DNA from: JAZDGX01 sp964482205
GTDB lineage: Bacteria; Eisenbacteria; RBG-16-71-46; CAIMUX01; WJJG01
Assembly (NCBI GenBank): GCA_964482205.1
Contig: CAYZWI010000010.1
Location: 62,001 to 126,000 of the forward strand
DNA: 64,000 nt
Reading direction: 5' to 3'
The notes beneath the pieces were generated by a model. It made no database searches and was not told the origin of the DNA. It worked only from the letters and a program-made list of their open reading frames with translations. Both the position numbers and the translations under genes were made by a program. Below, in pieces: positions 35,468 through 46,186 of this stretch; positions within the stretch are counted from its first letter, which is position 1; the number at the start of each line of letters is the position of its first letter.

Positions 35468-36164
35468 GGTGTTCCTCCAGCAACGCGGCAATCGCAATGC
35501 GGAGCTGGGCCAGCGTCGAGAAGAACGGATCGAGGAAGCCCAACTGCACGATCAACTCCCGGTACTGCTCGCCAAGGCCTTCAAGCCAGGCACGGACGTC
35601 GTCGGTGCCCAAGGATGTCCGCCTCCGCGCGTCGATGACGTGGTAGAAGACGCTCGTCAGCGGAAGCGACGGGAACAGCGCCGCCAGCTCACGGGGCGTC
35701 GCGACGCGATGTTGCGTGTCGAAGACGACGATCTGCGAGCGCAGGAACTGGAACTGGCCGTCGCTGCGCGTCCAGGGAACCCATTCGCTTTCGTCGAGAC
35801 GTTGCTCGACCACGTCGAGCACTTCCTGGCGCAGCGCTTCGAGATCGGGAAAGTCGGTCGGGTCGATGACGGCGAGGCGTTCGGCCAACGGATGGTCGTG
35901 CAGCTCGTGACGGGCCCAGGAGGCGAAGTCGTTGTTGAATTCCGGGTCGTCGAAGTCGGGGCGCAACTGCCGCCCCCAGAAATGGTAGTAGATGCTCGCG
36001 GCGGGAACTTGGCGGATCAGGTCGCGCAACTCGCGCAGGTTCTGGGCGCGCAGCCCCGTGGCGATCGACAGGAGGGCGCAGTCCTTCAGCAGGAAAGGCC
36101 CCGCGCGGCGGCGGGATGAAGGTCTCCGACCTTCGGGCCGTGCGTTTGAGGAAGGTCTGGCCAT
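35439..36164 (-). CDS. DUF5752 family protein
   Basis: A 241-residue cytoplasmic protein I assign to DUF5752, a family repeatedly found beside trehalose genes. Visible features are A-S-I-Y-Y-H-F-W-G-R-Q-L-R-P, F-N-N-D-F-A-S-W-A, and S-V-F-Y-H-V-I-D-A-R-R, which suggests two similar halves (S-I-Y-Y-H-F / S-V-F-Y-H-V). No enzymatic motif is evident. The ATG at 36164 has GGGAG 6 bp upstream. It is the first gene of the operon, so it may regulate or scaffold trehalose synthesis; that is inference. Confidence 0.7.
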   Translation of the reverse strand: MARPSSNARPEGRRPSSRRRAGPFLLKDCALLSIATGLRAQNLRELRDLIRQVPAASIYYHFWGRQLRPDFDDPEFNNDFASWARHELHDHPLAERLAVIDPTDFPDLEALRQEVLDVVEQRLDESEWVPWTRSDGQFQFLRSQIVVFDTQHRVATPRELAALFPSLPLTSVFYHVIDARRRTSLGTDDVRAWLEGLGEQYRELIVQLGFLDPFFSTLAQLRIAIAALLEEHLGGAEAPRA

Positions 36165-36632
36165 CGTCGACTCCCGTCCGGCTGTGCGGATTGCCAATCA
36201 ATTCTTATCCGTATCAAAAGGGATCCTCCATCGCAACCGGCGATCCGGGAATCGTCGACGCGAGATTCAACTGCATCTTTGCAGCGGACTTAGGGTCCAC
36301 GTACGAGTTCTGTTCGTAGGCTTTGGGGCGAGGGAGTCGCTCGTCGCTGGAATTCGGCCTGCCGAACGAGAGCAAGTGCGTCGAGAGGGAGGTAGGGCAT
36401 CCGCACGCCGGCGGGCGCGATTCCTCACTGCCCCGCCGCGCGCAAGATCACGATCGTCCGATGACGCCAGTCAGCGGACGATCCGTCCCCGCCGAGAACT
36501 CGAGCGCTCCAAGCGCCGCGAATACGATTCACAGCTTGGATCGAATCCGGAAGTCCGGTCATTCGGGCGGCTGCATTCATCGGACAGCCGGCTCCAGCGT
36601 CACTTCGCGCACGCCGACGCCGTCGGTCACGG
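36165..36632. other. 468-bp intergenic region upstream of the trehalose operon
   Basis: AT-richer near 36190-36320, where the operon promoter must lie, but no -35/-10 pair is convincing. No gene or RNA recognised. Confidence 0.4.
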
Positions 36633-39600
36633 TCAACGGATCCGGACGAGCACTCGCCGGAGGTCGTGCTGCCCGGCCACCATGCGGCAGTAATAGACTC
36701 CCGATGCGACCGCCTGGCCGCGGTTGTCCCTCCCGTCCCACACGAGCCTCAGACTGCCCGGGCCGGTCGCCCCGCTGGAGAGCAGATCGCGCACGAGACG
36801 TCCGGCCGCATCGTAGACCCGGATTTGCAGGGGGCCCCTCTGCGGCAGGTCACAGCGCAGAGTGGTCGCGGCGCGGAATGGCATGGGCTCGCCTGGGTGC
36901 AGACCAAAAACAACGGGCAGGGGTTCGGCTCTCCGGCATCGCCGCTGCCACAGCCGATGCCGCGCGCGCCGATTTGCCCGCAGCTCGGGTTGTACCCGGC
37001 CGCGCAGGGAGAATCGGAGTCGAGCGCGTAGGGATCTTCCGGATGCGCCTCGAGGCAGAAGAGCGGATCGAGGCTGATGTTGCCATGCCCCTCCTGATCT
37101 TCGACGCAATAGGCCCAGTCGCCTCCCGCGTTCCCGAAGAGGTCGCAACAGGTCAGCGTCGCCTCTCCCTCCGCCCCGCACCGAACGGCCGCTCCGCCGC
37201 TGGTGAACGTGATGATCGAATTGCCCATGGAGACATCCGCCTCGGTGTACACGGCGGAGGAACGTGTGGAGGTCGTGTTGTCGGTGATCGTGCAATGGTC
37301 GATCGTGATCGTCGTGAGAAACTGCGCCGCCGCACTGTAGATGGTCGCGCCGGAGGCCGCCGTGTTGTGGGCGATGATGCATTCGGTGAGGGTAGGCTCG
37401 CTGTCGTCCGCGCAATAGACCCCGGCGCCGGAATTTGAGCCCGTCGCGGTGTTGTAGGTGATCTCGCACCGTTGGAGGCTGGGATCCGATCGGTTGAGAC
37501 AGACCACCCCCGCGCCGTGGTCGCCTTCGTTTCCGGTGATGATGCAGTCGACGATCGTGGGGGATCCGCCGCTGCAGTGCACGCCGCCCTCCGTGCCCCC
37601 GGTGACGGTCAGCGCCTCGAGTCTCGCGGTCGCATCGACATGGTTGCAGACGATGACCGATCCTCCGAAAGGAGCCTGAACGATCGCGCAGTTTGGATCG
37701 CCTGTTTCGCTACGCACCACGACGCCTGAGCGCATGTCGATGCCGCCCTGCATGTAGGTGCCGCAGGCGAGGAGGACACTGTCGCCCTCGCAGGATTGAT
37801 CCAAGGCGGCCTGGATCGTCGGGGCGTCGCCACTTCCATCCGTGGTGAGCCGCCAGATCTTCGCCCGGGTATCGTCGACCTCCCACGCGCCGATCAATCC
37901 GCAATCTCCGGGGGCGTTTTCCCGCGCGCAGGGCGAGCAGACACGGAGATGGTAATCCCCGTCCGTCGCGTCCCAGAAGAGGGGATCAGCGGAGATGTTG
38001 CCATTCGTCCCGTACTGCGACGCGACACAGCCGACCCAGTCGCCCCCGGCGTTTCCGTGGAGATCGCAGCAGGAGAGCGTCGCGCTCCCGCCGCCGCCGC
38101 AGTAGACGGCGGAGCCGCCCGCGCTCTCAGCAACGATCGTGTTTTCGAGAGATGCGCTGGCGTTGGTGGAAGCGACGCCCCCGCCATAGCCTGAATCCGA
38201 GTTGCCGTGGAATGTGCACGAGTAGAGTGCGGGCGCGGAGGCGGACGTGGAGTAGAGACCGCCGCCGTAGAAAGAGGTGTTCCTGGCGATGACGCACCGG
38301 GAGATACCTGGCGCGCTCCCGACGGCGCATGAGACCCCGCCTCCGTATCCGTTGCCCAGCGCATGATTGTCCATGATGACACAATCGATGATCGTCCCGG
38401 AAGAAGCGGACAAGGCGATTCCGGCGCCAAGCCCGCCGGTCGCCTGATTGTCACGGATGATGCAGTTGAACACGTCGAGATCGGAGCGCAGCAGATGGAG
38501 GCCGCCGCCCGTCGTGGCGCGGCCTCCGGTCAGGGTGATGTGCCCGAGCTGCGCGTGATCCACGTCCGTGGCGGAGATGACGCGTCCGAGCCCTTGGGCG
38601 TCGATGATCGACAGCAGAGGGTCGTGGTACTGGCCAAGCACGCGGACGTAGTCCCGAAGCTGGATGTCGTGTTCGTGAAAGGTCCCGGGCGCGAGCAGAA
38701 CGAAGTCTCCGGTCTGGGCCGAGTCAATCCCTGCCTGGACGGTTGGCGCATCTCCGCTGCCGTCCGGATGGATGAGCCACAGTCTCGGACCTGGCAGGTC
38801 CATCTGCGTCAGGAAAGCGTCCGCCACGCCACCCCGGGTCTCGTCGAACGCGCCCGGCGTCACGGGGAAGTCGGACGAAGACGTCATCCCGGCCACGAAG
38901 ACATCCCGCCCCATGGGTTCCAGTGCGACATCATGGATGTAGTCTGAGCTGCTGCCCCCCAGGTAGGAGCTGTAGAGAAGAGTCTGTCCTTGATTGTCCA
39001 ACCTGCTCACGAATCCGTCGACCGAGATGCATGTCTGGTCATAGGCATCGGGCGTCGTCGGGAAGTGCCCATAGGTGAACCCCGCGACGATGGGGCAGCC
39101 GTACGAATCGAGGCATAGGCCCGAAGTCTGGTCGTTGTACTCACCGCCGAGGAAGGTGCTGAAAGCCGGGGAACTCCCGTCCTCCAACAGCTTCGTGACG
39201 AATGCGTCGCAGCCCTGGCCATAGGTTGTCTGATAGGCGCCCGGCGTCACGGGGTAGTCAAAGGAGGTCGTGTATCCGGCGAAGACCACGTCATTCTCCG
39301 CGTCGAGCGCCACCGCGACCGGTTCGTCGCTGGCCGTGCCACCGTAGAACGTGCCCCAGAGCAACGAGGTCCCGTCGTCACGGAGCTTGAGGACGAAGGC
39401 ATCGGCGCTCCCGTTGTGGGTCTGGTCAAACGCCCCGGGGGTCGTGGGGAACTCGAATGATTCCGTGAGACCGGTGACGACGACATCTCGCGTCGCGTCC
39501 ATGGCGAGACCGGTGGCGCGGTCGTCATCTCCGCCGCCTAGGAACGTGCTCCAGGTGAGCTCTGAGCGGACCGGGTCGAGCTCCGTGACGAATGCGTCCG

Positions 39601-40846
39601 AGTAGAAATTGTAGGAGATGTCATATGCGCCTGCCGTCGTGGGGAAATCCATCGACAGGGTCTTCCCCGCGACGACGACGAGACCGCCCATGCTGGCAAG
39701 CGCGCTCGCTTCATCATCGAGGGATCCACCCAAGTAGGTGCTGCAGCGTAAGGAGTTACCCTCGTGAGCGAGTTGGACGACGAAGGCGTCTGTCCCGCCG
39801 TTGGGGGTCATGTCGAACGCCCCCGGTGTCACGGGAAAGTCGGTCGACAAGGTCCAGCCGGTGATGACCGGAAACCAATTGGTGACCATGGTGAGGTCTT
39901 CCGTGGCCTCGTCGCCGCTCCCGCCGATGTATGTCGCCCACTCGAGCGCGGACCCGTCGGGCAGAAACCTCGCCACGAAACAATCCTCGTTTCCGTTGTG
40001 CGACTGGTCATATCCCATCGTGGCGGGAAAATCGGGGGAGTAGGTGTGTCCGGCGATCAGGGGTACATCCCAGGGATCCACCGCGACGGCCCGGCCATTG
40101 TCGACATCGCTGCCGCCGAGGAAAGTGCTCCAGACTAGTCCGAGCCGTCCTTCCTTCAGAGCCGCGAACCCGTCGGTTCCGTCACCCGATCCGCCGACGG
40201 AGAACGTCCCCTGTGCGCCGCCCTCCGCCCGACGCTCCGTGATCGACGCAAGCGGCGTCTCGATCCTGGTCATTCCTTCCGTGAGGGGGATGACTTCGTC
40301 GGCGCCCGAATAGTCAAATGCCGCCCGGGCAGGCTCTCCTTCCCCCGTGCTCTCGAGCTCATACGCGAGTTCGCCTCCCTCGCACCGGAAGGAGAGATCG
40401 ACGCCGGGCCAGACACCCACGTAGACGATCTCCTCGAAGGAGGGAACATCTGTCCGCCAGTCCTCCTCTCGGTTGCCGAGGAAATAGTTGTACCGAGTGG
40501 TGAGAGGGGACCTCCCGACGACTTTGGGGAAGGAACCGGCGGCGCGGAAGGCGGCTGTGACAGCGCAGCGTCCCTTGGGAGCACTCTCGGCTCCGGTGGG
40601 AGTCGCCGCGAGGTCGAAGACGAGCCCGGTGGATGTGAAGAACACACCGGCTCCTGATCCGGGGAGGTAGAAGAGCACGTCCGCATCAAACTGGCCGCGG
40701 TTCTCGATGAAGCCCGTGGGAGTCATGGCGGTTTCGGGCCGGGCCACGGATGAGGCGAGGACGCTGAACATCGTGATCAGCAGGATCGGCCCCCACAGCG
40801 GCTTGCGTGACGCGACGGGCTTATGCTGGCTGGTTCGGCGTGACAT
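36633..40846 (-). CDS. giant secreted SBBP beta-propeller / parallel beta-helix protein, frameshifted near its C-terminus
   Basis: About 1400 residues with a signal peptide (W-G-P-I-L-L-I-T-M-F-S-V-L-A). After an N-terminal domain (F-I-E-N-R-G-Q-F-D) come about eight SBBP repeats (W-S-T-F-L-G-G, ...D-A-F-V-T-K-L). Two right-handed parallel beta-helix regions follow, each opening D-G-S-G-D-A-P-T-I-Q-A. The main frame stops at 36749, after a shifted tail. The next frame, down to 36633, continues in register as L-P-V-V-F-G-L-H-P-G-E-P-M-P-F and a FlgD-like domain ending V-L-V-R-I-R. The break is at a run of four G (36920-36923), where a fifth would restore the frame. Strong AAGGAGG start. Confidence 0.85.
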
Positions 40847-41263
40847 GACAACCTCCTTGTGAGAAAACCGACAGGAGAGCGGGCTTGCACCTCGCGGATC
40901 CGAGCAGGGCGGAGCCAATCCGTGGGTTGCCCAGGATGAAGCATCGTTTCCTCGAGATGGCAGCAATCCGCTTGACGGGCCCACAATGCTTGGGCCCGGG
41001 AATCGCTCGGCGGACTCCTATTCTCTTGGTCGCACGAGGCCGGGAGGAATCATCAACGATTTTGCGGGCAGGTCGGCACGGCCGCTGCGCTCGTCTGGCA
41101 TGATGTCCGGCGTCCCGACTTCCTGGCGGGGGAGTTGTTCTGGCGGCATCTGGGCTGCCGGTGGCAGGGCTCCGCAGCACCAGACGGAATATCCGGATGT
41201 CGGGGAACGCGGTTGTTCGGCCGACCCAATGCTAGGGGCGGAGTCACAGAAGGGAGGCGGGGC
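40847..41263. other. 417-bp divergent intergenic region
   Basis: Contains a perfect hairpin GGGCCCA-CAATGCT-TGGGCCC at 40977-40997 in the leader side of the giant beta-helix gene. Otherwise no gene or promoter that I can support. Confidence 0.4.
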
Positions 41264-41626
41264 GTGGTGAATGCGCGTGGCGGATGGGCTGGTCAGGCCC
41301 TTCGCTGGGTCGCGAGGATCTGGAGCATTGCGACCATCGTGCTCGTGCTCCTCTTCCTCGTTGGCGAACCATCCAACCCGAGGGGAGCCGAGTGGCTGGG
41401 TCTGCTTCTCTTCCCGCTCGGCGTATGCGCTGGCATGGTGGTCGCATGGTGGAGCGAGGGTCTGGGAGGCGCCATCACCGTGGGCAGTCTGGCAGCGTTC
41501 TATGGGATCCACTTCGCGACCACGGGTCGTTTCCCGGGCGGGTGGGCGTTTCTTGCCTTCGCAGCACCGGGCTTTCTATTCCTGCTGTCCTGGCTCATGT
41601 CGCGCGGCGTGAGCAAGCCCGCGTAG
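41264..41626 (+). CDS. small four-helix membrane protein (DUF7670-like)
   Basis: A 120-residue integral membrane protein. After a short basic N-terminus come W-V-A-R-I-W-S-I-A-T-I-V-L-V-L-L-F and E-P-S-N-P, then three further hydrophobic segments. The R-I-W-S-I-A pattern followed by a G-E-x-x-N-P loop is that of a common uncharacterised family I recall as DUF7670. The start is one of two GTG codons (41264 or 41267), preceded by AGGGAGG. Function unknown. Confidence 0.65.
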   Translation: MVNARGGWAGQALRWVARIWSIATIVLVLLFLVGEPSNPRGAEWLGLLLFPLGVCAGMVVAWWSEGLGGAITVGSLAAFYGIHFATTGRFPGGWAFLAFAAPGFLFLLSWLMSRGVSKPA

Positions 41627-41717
41627 AGCGAGTGCTCACGCGAAGCGCATGAGCAAGGCGGGCTGTGGAAGCGTACAGGCTGTGTGGCTGCCCAGGATCA
41701 GTTTCAAGGAACCGCAG

Positions 41718-42176
41718 ATGCGTGACCCGATTTGCTTCTATTCACGATCCGGTGCCTACTCCGAATTCTCCAACTTTGCCCCATTTGGGTTCGAGGCCGA
41801 CGGCGTCTTCTGGCCGACCATGGAGCATTACTTCCAGGCGCAGAAGTTCCCGGATGCGGCCTACCGTGAGCGCATCCGGCGGGCGCATTCACCGAGAGAC
41901 GCCCGCAATCTTGGGCGCAGCCGCGCGCAACCGATTCGAGCCGATTGGGGCTCGATTCGAGACAAGGTCATGCTGCAAGGTCTGCGGCTCAAGTTCGCCA
42001 ATCCGGAACTCAGGAGTCTGCTTCTCAGCACGGGAAAGCGAGAGCTGATTGAACATTCTCACTCCGACCGGTACTGGGGCGCAGGCCGTGACGGCTCAGG
42101 CAAGAACCGTTTGGGGAAGCTGTTGATGCAAGTACGCGAAGAGATTCGCGAGGAGGGCAATCGCAAGGCCGGATGA
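41718..42176 (+). CDS. NADAR domain protein (YbiA-like)
   Basis: A 152-residue cytoplasmic protein of the NADAR family. YbiA members hydrolyse the N-glycosidic bond of riboflavin pathway intermediates, and others remove ADP-ribose from guanine bases. Signatures present are I-C-F-Y-S-R-x-x-x-Y-S-E-F-S-N-F-A-P-F, W-P-T-M-E-H-Y-F-Q-A-Q-K-F, D-K-V-M-x-x-G-L-R-L-K-F, and the C-terminal D-R-Y-W-G-x-G-x-D-G-x-G-x-N-R-L-G-K-L-L-M. The ATG at 41718 has AAGGA upstream; an extension upstream is not conserved. It stands alone. Confidence 0.92.
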   Translation: MRDPICFYSRSGAYSEFSNFAPFGFEADGVFWPTMEHYFQAQKFPDAAYRERIRRAHSPRDARNLGRSRAQPIRADWGSIRDKVMLQGLRLKFANPELRSLLLSTGKRELIEHSHSDRYWGAGRDGSGKNRLGKLLMQVREEIREEGNRKAG

Positions 42177-42225
42177 CCGCCAGCCTTGATCGGCTGAGTC
42201 TTGAGGGTCTCGCCTGAACACCCAC

Positions 42226-44400
42226 CTATCGCAGCACCACAATCGCTTCCGAGCGACAGTGCGCGCATCCGCGGTGCGTCGCCCAATAGCATCCGGAGGG
42301 AACCGGCCGCCCTTCCGCATCCCTGCCATCCCAAAAGACGGACGACAAGCCCGAGGAAATCCGGGCCACGCGTCCCTGCCAGATGAGGCGCCCCGCACTG
42401 TCGTGGATCTCCAATTCGGGAATCCCGCCGGATGACGGAACGCACATGAGCCGGGTGGATCCGTGGCAGGGATTGGGGCTCACGAGAACACTCGGCGAAT
42501 AGCGAACGGGACGTTCCGCGCTCGACACTTCGAGCAGCAGTTCCTCGTGCGCGGCGATGCTCGGCACGACAACCCAACCGTCTGCCGAGAGTTCGGCCGT
42601 GTGCCCATTGATCGTCACCGCTTCGCTGTTTTGGAACTGAAGACCGACCTGGTCAACCGTGAGCTCACTTGTATTCCGCAATCGCCAGCAGCGCTTGTTC
42701 GCGCTCACCACTTCGGGCGGAGTCAGAAGCAAGCCTTCCATCGCGCGCAGGCGATCGAACACTTCGGCGGCCGGGGCCACCCAGAGCTCGTCTGCCGCCA
42801 CCCGTTCGGCCAGAAGCGCGAACAGCTTCTGCGCCTCGGGCTTGACCACCCAGGCTCCGTCCTTTTGCGCGAGATAGCCGACATCGTTTCCTTCGTAACC
42901 AAGCACGCAGGTGTGCGTGTAGAGGATCGCGAGACCGGCCCGGCGTGCAAGCTCATCCAAGGCGGCCGGGGTGACGACTTCCCGCATGCATTGGTGATGG
43001 TTTTCGAAGAAGACGCCGCCCGTGCGTCCATAGACCCACAGTTGACCGGGCACATTCGGGTCGTCGAGCGCGTCCAACAGGTGCGGCAATTCGCGGCGAT
43101 CGGCAAAGGCATCGAAGCCGCGGAACATGTTGTGCTCGACCCATCCGTATTCGCAGCCGGCGGCCTCCAGCTGATCCAGGATGTAGAAGGGATCTGCGCC
43201 ACTGGCGTGGCTGCCGCGTGACACCAGGTCCTCGGGGTTGCCCGCTGCGGCGTGATCCACCCAATGGCGCAGGCCATAGCGAGGCACGAGATCCGCCAAC
43301 GCCTCGCGCGTCGCAAACGCGCTGTCGGCGAATCCCGAGGGCGTGTGCAAGGCGAGTTCGACGCCCGCGCGGTGCAGGCGATCCCAGACATTGTAAAGGC
43401 GGGAGCTGGCGAAGACGGTGCGAGTGGTGCGCAGGCCGTGGCCGAGGAGTCCGCCGCGTCCGAAAGCCGCATCGGTCGTATCCGAAGTCCCGAAGTAGGC
43501 TGCGAGCAGAAGCTCGCGGCATTCGCCGTCCGCGTCGTCGACGATCGTCAGGGCTGCGCGCCGCACGCCGGGGAAAGTGTTCACGCTGACCCCGTATCCT
43601 CCTGAACCGAAATCCAAGACCACCGTCATTCGGTCCCATTGCCCGGCGAGGCGCCTGGCCTGCGAGAACTCGTGCCGCTCCTCGAGCGACGGACGGGCGA
43701 GCACCGTGCAATGCGCCTCGCCGTCGTAGAAGAGCCAGGCTCGCCGCGACAGAAGCTCCACTCCGCGCGCGCCGTAATGGCGGCCGTGCACGCAAAACTC
43801 CGTGCCCGTTGGGTAGCGCGCCTGGAGCACGCGCTCCGTGAAGCGGGTCTGCTGCTGATTGCGGTTCTCATCGTCCGCCATGATCGCCCGCGGTCCGGAG
43901 AGGATGTGCAGCAGGGGATGGGGCTCAACTTCCAATCCTCCGGACGCCAGCCACAGATCGACGGCATAGGTCACGCGCAAATCGATTTGCAGGAGGGATT
44001 GGCGGCGATCGTAGACATAGCGAAGCTCCGTCGACCAAGAAGGGCCGTTCGTCGTGATCGCGATGATCGTGCTGTCGGCGTTCGCTTGCTCATCCACGCG
44101 CGCGGCGCAGTCGCGCAGGCGAGTCGCGCCGGAGCTCGTTTCCAGCAGCCATCCGGGGAGATCGAGCGCCACGCGGCCGTCGGGCGAGTGCAGCGCGGCG
44201 TGACCGTTCGCATCCACGCGCAAAACGAATGCCCGGCCGCACAGGACCGTTCGAGGCGAGAGGGCGCATTCGACGGCGGCGAGATTCCCCGCGGGCAGTT
44301 CGGCGAGATTCCCCGCGCGCCCTTCGGCGACGGCCGGCTGGGCGCAGACGCATCCGAGCAGCATCAGCGCGACCAAGACTCGAGATTGGCGTGCGGGCAT
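42226..44400 (-). CDS. secreted NodB-fold carbohydrate-active protein with FlgD-like C-terminus
   Basis: A 724-residue exported protein with a signal peptide (V-L-V-A-L-M-L-L-G-C-V-C-A-Q-P-A-V-A). Residues up to ~260 form a beta-rich domain. The middle ~300 residues resemble a polysaccharide-deacetylase barrel: A-L-T-I-V-D-D-A-D-G for the Asp-Asp motif, V-E-L-A-L-H-T-P-S-G for the metal site, and L-Y-T-H-T-C-V-L-G-Y. The last ~90 residues are a FlgD-like Ig domain (E-I-H-D-S-A-G-R-L-I-W; V-F-W-D-G-R-D-A-E-G-R-P-V-P-S-G-C-Y-W-A) ending I-V-V-L-R, as in type IX-like secreted proteins. Deacetylase activity is inferred. Confidence 0.75.
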   Translation of the reverse strand: MPARQSRVLVALMLLGCVCAQPAVAEGRAGNLAELPAGNLAAVECALSPRTVLCGRAFVLRVDANGHAALHSPDGRVALDLPGWLLETSSGATRLRDCAARVDEQANADSTIIAITTNGPSWSTELRYVYDRRQSLLQIDLRVTYAVDLWLASGGLEVEPHPLLHILSGPRAIMADDENRNQQQTRFTERVLQARYPTGTEFCVHGRHYGARGVELLSRRAWLFYDGEAHCTVLARPSLEERHEFSQARRLAGQWDRMTVVLDFGSGGYGVSVNTFPGVRRAALTIVDDADGECRELLLAAYFGTSDTTDAAFGRGGLLGHGLRTTRTVFASSRLYNVWDRLHRAGVELALHTPSGFADSAFATREALADLVPRYGLRHWVDHAAAGNPEDLVSRGSHASGADPFYILDQLEAAGCEYGWVEHNMFRGFDAFADRRELPHLLDALDDPNVPGQLWVYGRTGGVFFENHHQCMREVVTPAALDELARRAGLAILYTHTCVLGYEGNDVGYLAQKDGAWVVKPEAQKLFALLAERVAADELWVAPAAEVFDRLRAMEGLLLTPPEVVSANKRCWRLRNTSELTVDQVGLQFQNSEAVTINGHTAELSADGWVVVPSIAAHEELLLEVSSAERPVRYSPSVLVSPNPCHGSTRLMCVPSSGGIPELEIHDSAGRLIWQGRVARISSGLSSVFWDGRDAEGRPVPSGCYWATHRGCAHCRSEAIVVLR

Positions 44401-44685
44401 GAGAAACGAATAGAGCGTTTGCCCATTGCTGTCCAGCCGGATTCCAAGAAGCTCTCGTTCCCATGCCTCTTCCTCTTCCTCGCACCGTCCTCATGCTCGC
44501 GCGCCGTCCTCATGCCCGCTCACCATCCTGCTTCTCGCCGATGAGCCTCGCCTCGCAAGGGCTTCTCGCACGCGTGGCTTGCTGCTATCGTCTCTGTGGA
44601 TTCCAGCGAGCATCCGGCGCAAGTTCGCACTCGCCTGTTGCGCCCGGCTCGCGCTCGCGAACACGACGGGTCCAAGGAGTTCGAC

Positions 44686-46185
44686 ATGAGCATCGGGAAG
44701 AAGCTCACCCTGTTGCTCGCCACTCCGCTGGTCGTCCTCATGGTCTTCTTCGGTGTGCTGGACGACATGCAGAGCAAGGCGCGGCACTTGAAGGAGCTCC
44801 GGCGCGAAGGGCGGTCGGTTGCGCACACCATGCAGCTCGCGATCGAGGACTACTTCCGCGACCGGCAGTTGGACGAAGTGCGCGAGCTGGGCGATCAGGT
44901 GACGCGTTACGAGCGCATTCTCGGGCTGCGGGTCTTCAACGCCAACGGCGACGTCATCTATCAATCGCCGAGCCTGAACGCGTATCCCTTCGCCTTCGCG
45001 ACCGAGCTGGAGCATGTGCTGAGAGAGGGCCGCTCGTACGAGGGGCAGCGCAATCTGGAAGGGGAACCGGGGATCTACTTCCTGTTGCCGCTCACCGGGA
45101 CGAACGCCGTGCGTTTGGGCGCGTTGCAGCTTCTGCAACTGGGCTCGTTCATCAAGGAGGATGCGCGCGCCTCTCGCAAGTCGATCGCCACGCTCACGCT
45201 GATCATGATTCTCGCAGTGACTTCGGTGGTCTATCTCGTCACGCTCTTCAATGTGAGCCGCCCGACGGAGGATCTCGTGCGCCATTTCCGCAGGATTGGC
45301 GCGGGCGAACTGGGGGCGAAGGTGCCCGTGCGCGGGCGCGACGAATTCGGCCGCCTGGCGCAGGAATTCAATGCCATGTGCGAGCGGTTGGAGACGGCCC
45401 AGCAGACGCTTCTCGCGGAGCAGGAACGCCGCGAGCGGGCGGAGCAGGCGCTGCGCCGCGCCGAACGGCTGGCGAGCGTGGGGCGCCTAGCCGCCGGCCT
45501 GGCCCACGAAATCGGGACGCCGCTCAATGTGATCAGCGGCCGCACGGAAGCCTTGCTGCGGCGGGGCGCGCAGGATGCCCAGGAACAGCGCGTGCTGCAG
45601 ATCATCATGGACCAGATCGACCGCATCTCGAGAATCCTTCAAGGCATGCTCGACTTCGCGCGCGGCCGTCCGCCGCAATTGCAGCGCACGAATCTCGTCA
45701 CGGTGGTGAAGAATGTGCTCGAATTCATGGACAATCGTTTCGAACGGCGCAAGATTCGGGTGGATTGCCGCGTGCCTTCCGACCTGCCCTGGCTGATGAT
45801 CGATCCCGATCAGATCAGCCAGGTGCTGTTGAACCTCACGGTGAACGCCATCGAGGCGATGCCGGAGGGGGGAAAGTTGACGATCGATGGGGAATTCCTC
45901 ACCCGTCCCTATCCAGACCAGACCGGGCGGCAAGGATCGTTTGTCGCCTTGACGATTCAGGACACGGGAGTCGGAATCGCGCCCGAACATCTCGGCCGCG
46001 TGTTCGACCCCTTCTTCACGACCAAGGAAGTCGGCGCCGGCACAGGGCTCGGGCTCTCGGTTTCGTACGGCATCGTGCAGGAGCATGGCGGTTGGATCGA
46101 AATGCAGAGCGCGACGGGAGAAGGGACCTGCGTCAGGGTGTTCCTGCCGGTAGCGGAGGCGAGCGCTTCCCCGGGAGAACAATGA
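44686..46185 (+). CDS. membrane sensor histidine kinase, NtrB/PilS-like
   Basis: A 499-residue sensor. An N-terminal helix (6-26) and a second at about 168-188 enclose a ~140-residue periplasmic sensing domain. A HAMP segment (V-S-R-P-T-E-D-L-V-R) and coiled coil lead to the H-box G-L-A-H-E-I-G-T-P-L (His274). The ATP-binding domain has L-L-N-L-T-V-N-A-I-E-A-M-P, D-T-G-V-G-I, F-F-T-T-K and G-T-G-L-G-L-S-V. The ATG at 44686 has AAGGAG 6 bp upstream. It is one base from the NtrC-type regulator gene and must be its partner. Confidence 0.92.
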   Translation: MSIGKKLTLLLATPLVVLMVFFGVLDDMQSKARHLKELRREGRSVAHTMQLAIEDYFRDRQLDEVRELGDQVTRYERILGLRVFNANGDVIYQSPSLNAYPFAFATELEHVLREGRSYEGQRNLEGEPGIYFLLPLTGTNAVRLGALQLLQLGSFIKEDARASRKSIATLTLIMILAVTSVVYLVTLFNVSRPTEDLVRHFRRIGAGELGAKVPVRGRDEFGRLAQEFNAMCERLETAQQTLLAEQERRERAEQALRRAERLASVGRLAAGLAHEIGTPLNVISGRTEALLRRGAQDAQEQRVLQIIMDQIDRISRILQGMLDFARGRPPQLQRTNLVTVVKNVLEFMDNRFERRKIRVDCRVPSDLPWLMIDPDQISQVLLNLTVNAIEAMPEGGKLTIDGEFLTRPYPDQTGRQGSFVALTIQDTGVGIAPEHLGRVFDPFFTTKEVGAGTGLGLSVSYGIVQEHGGWIEMQSATGEGTCVRVFLPVAEASASPGEQ

Positions 46186-46186
46186 G

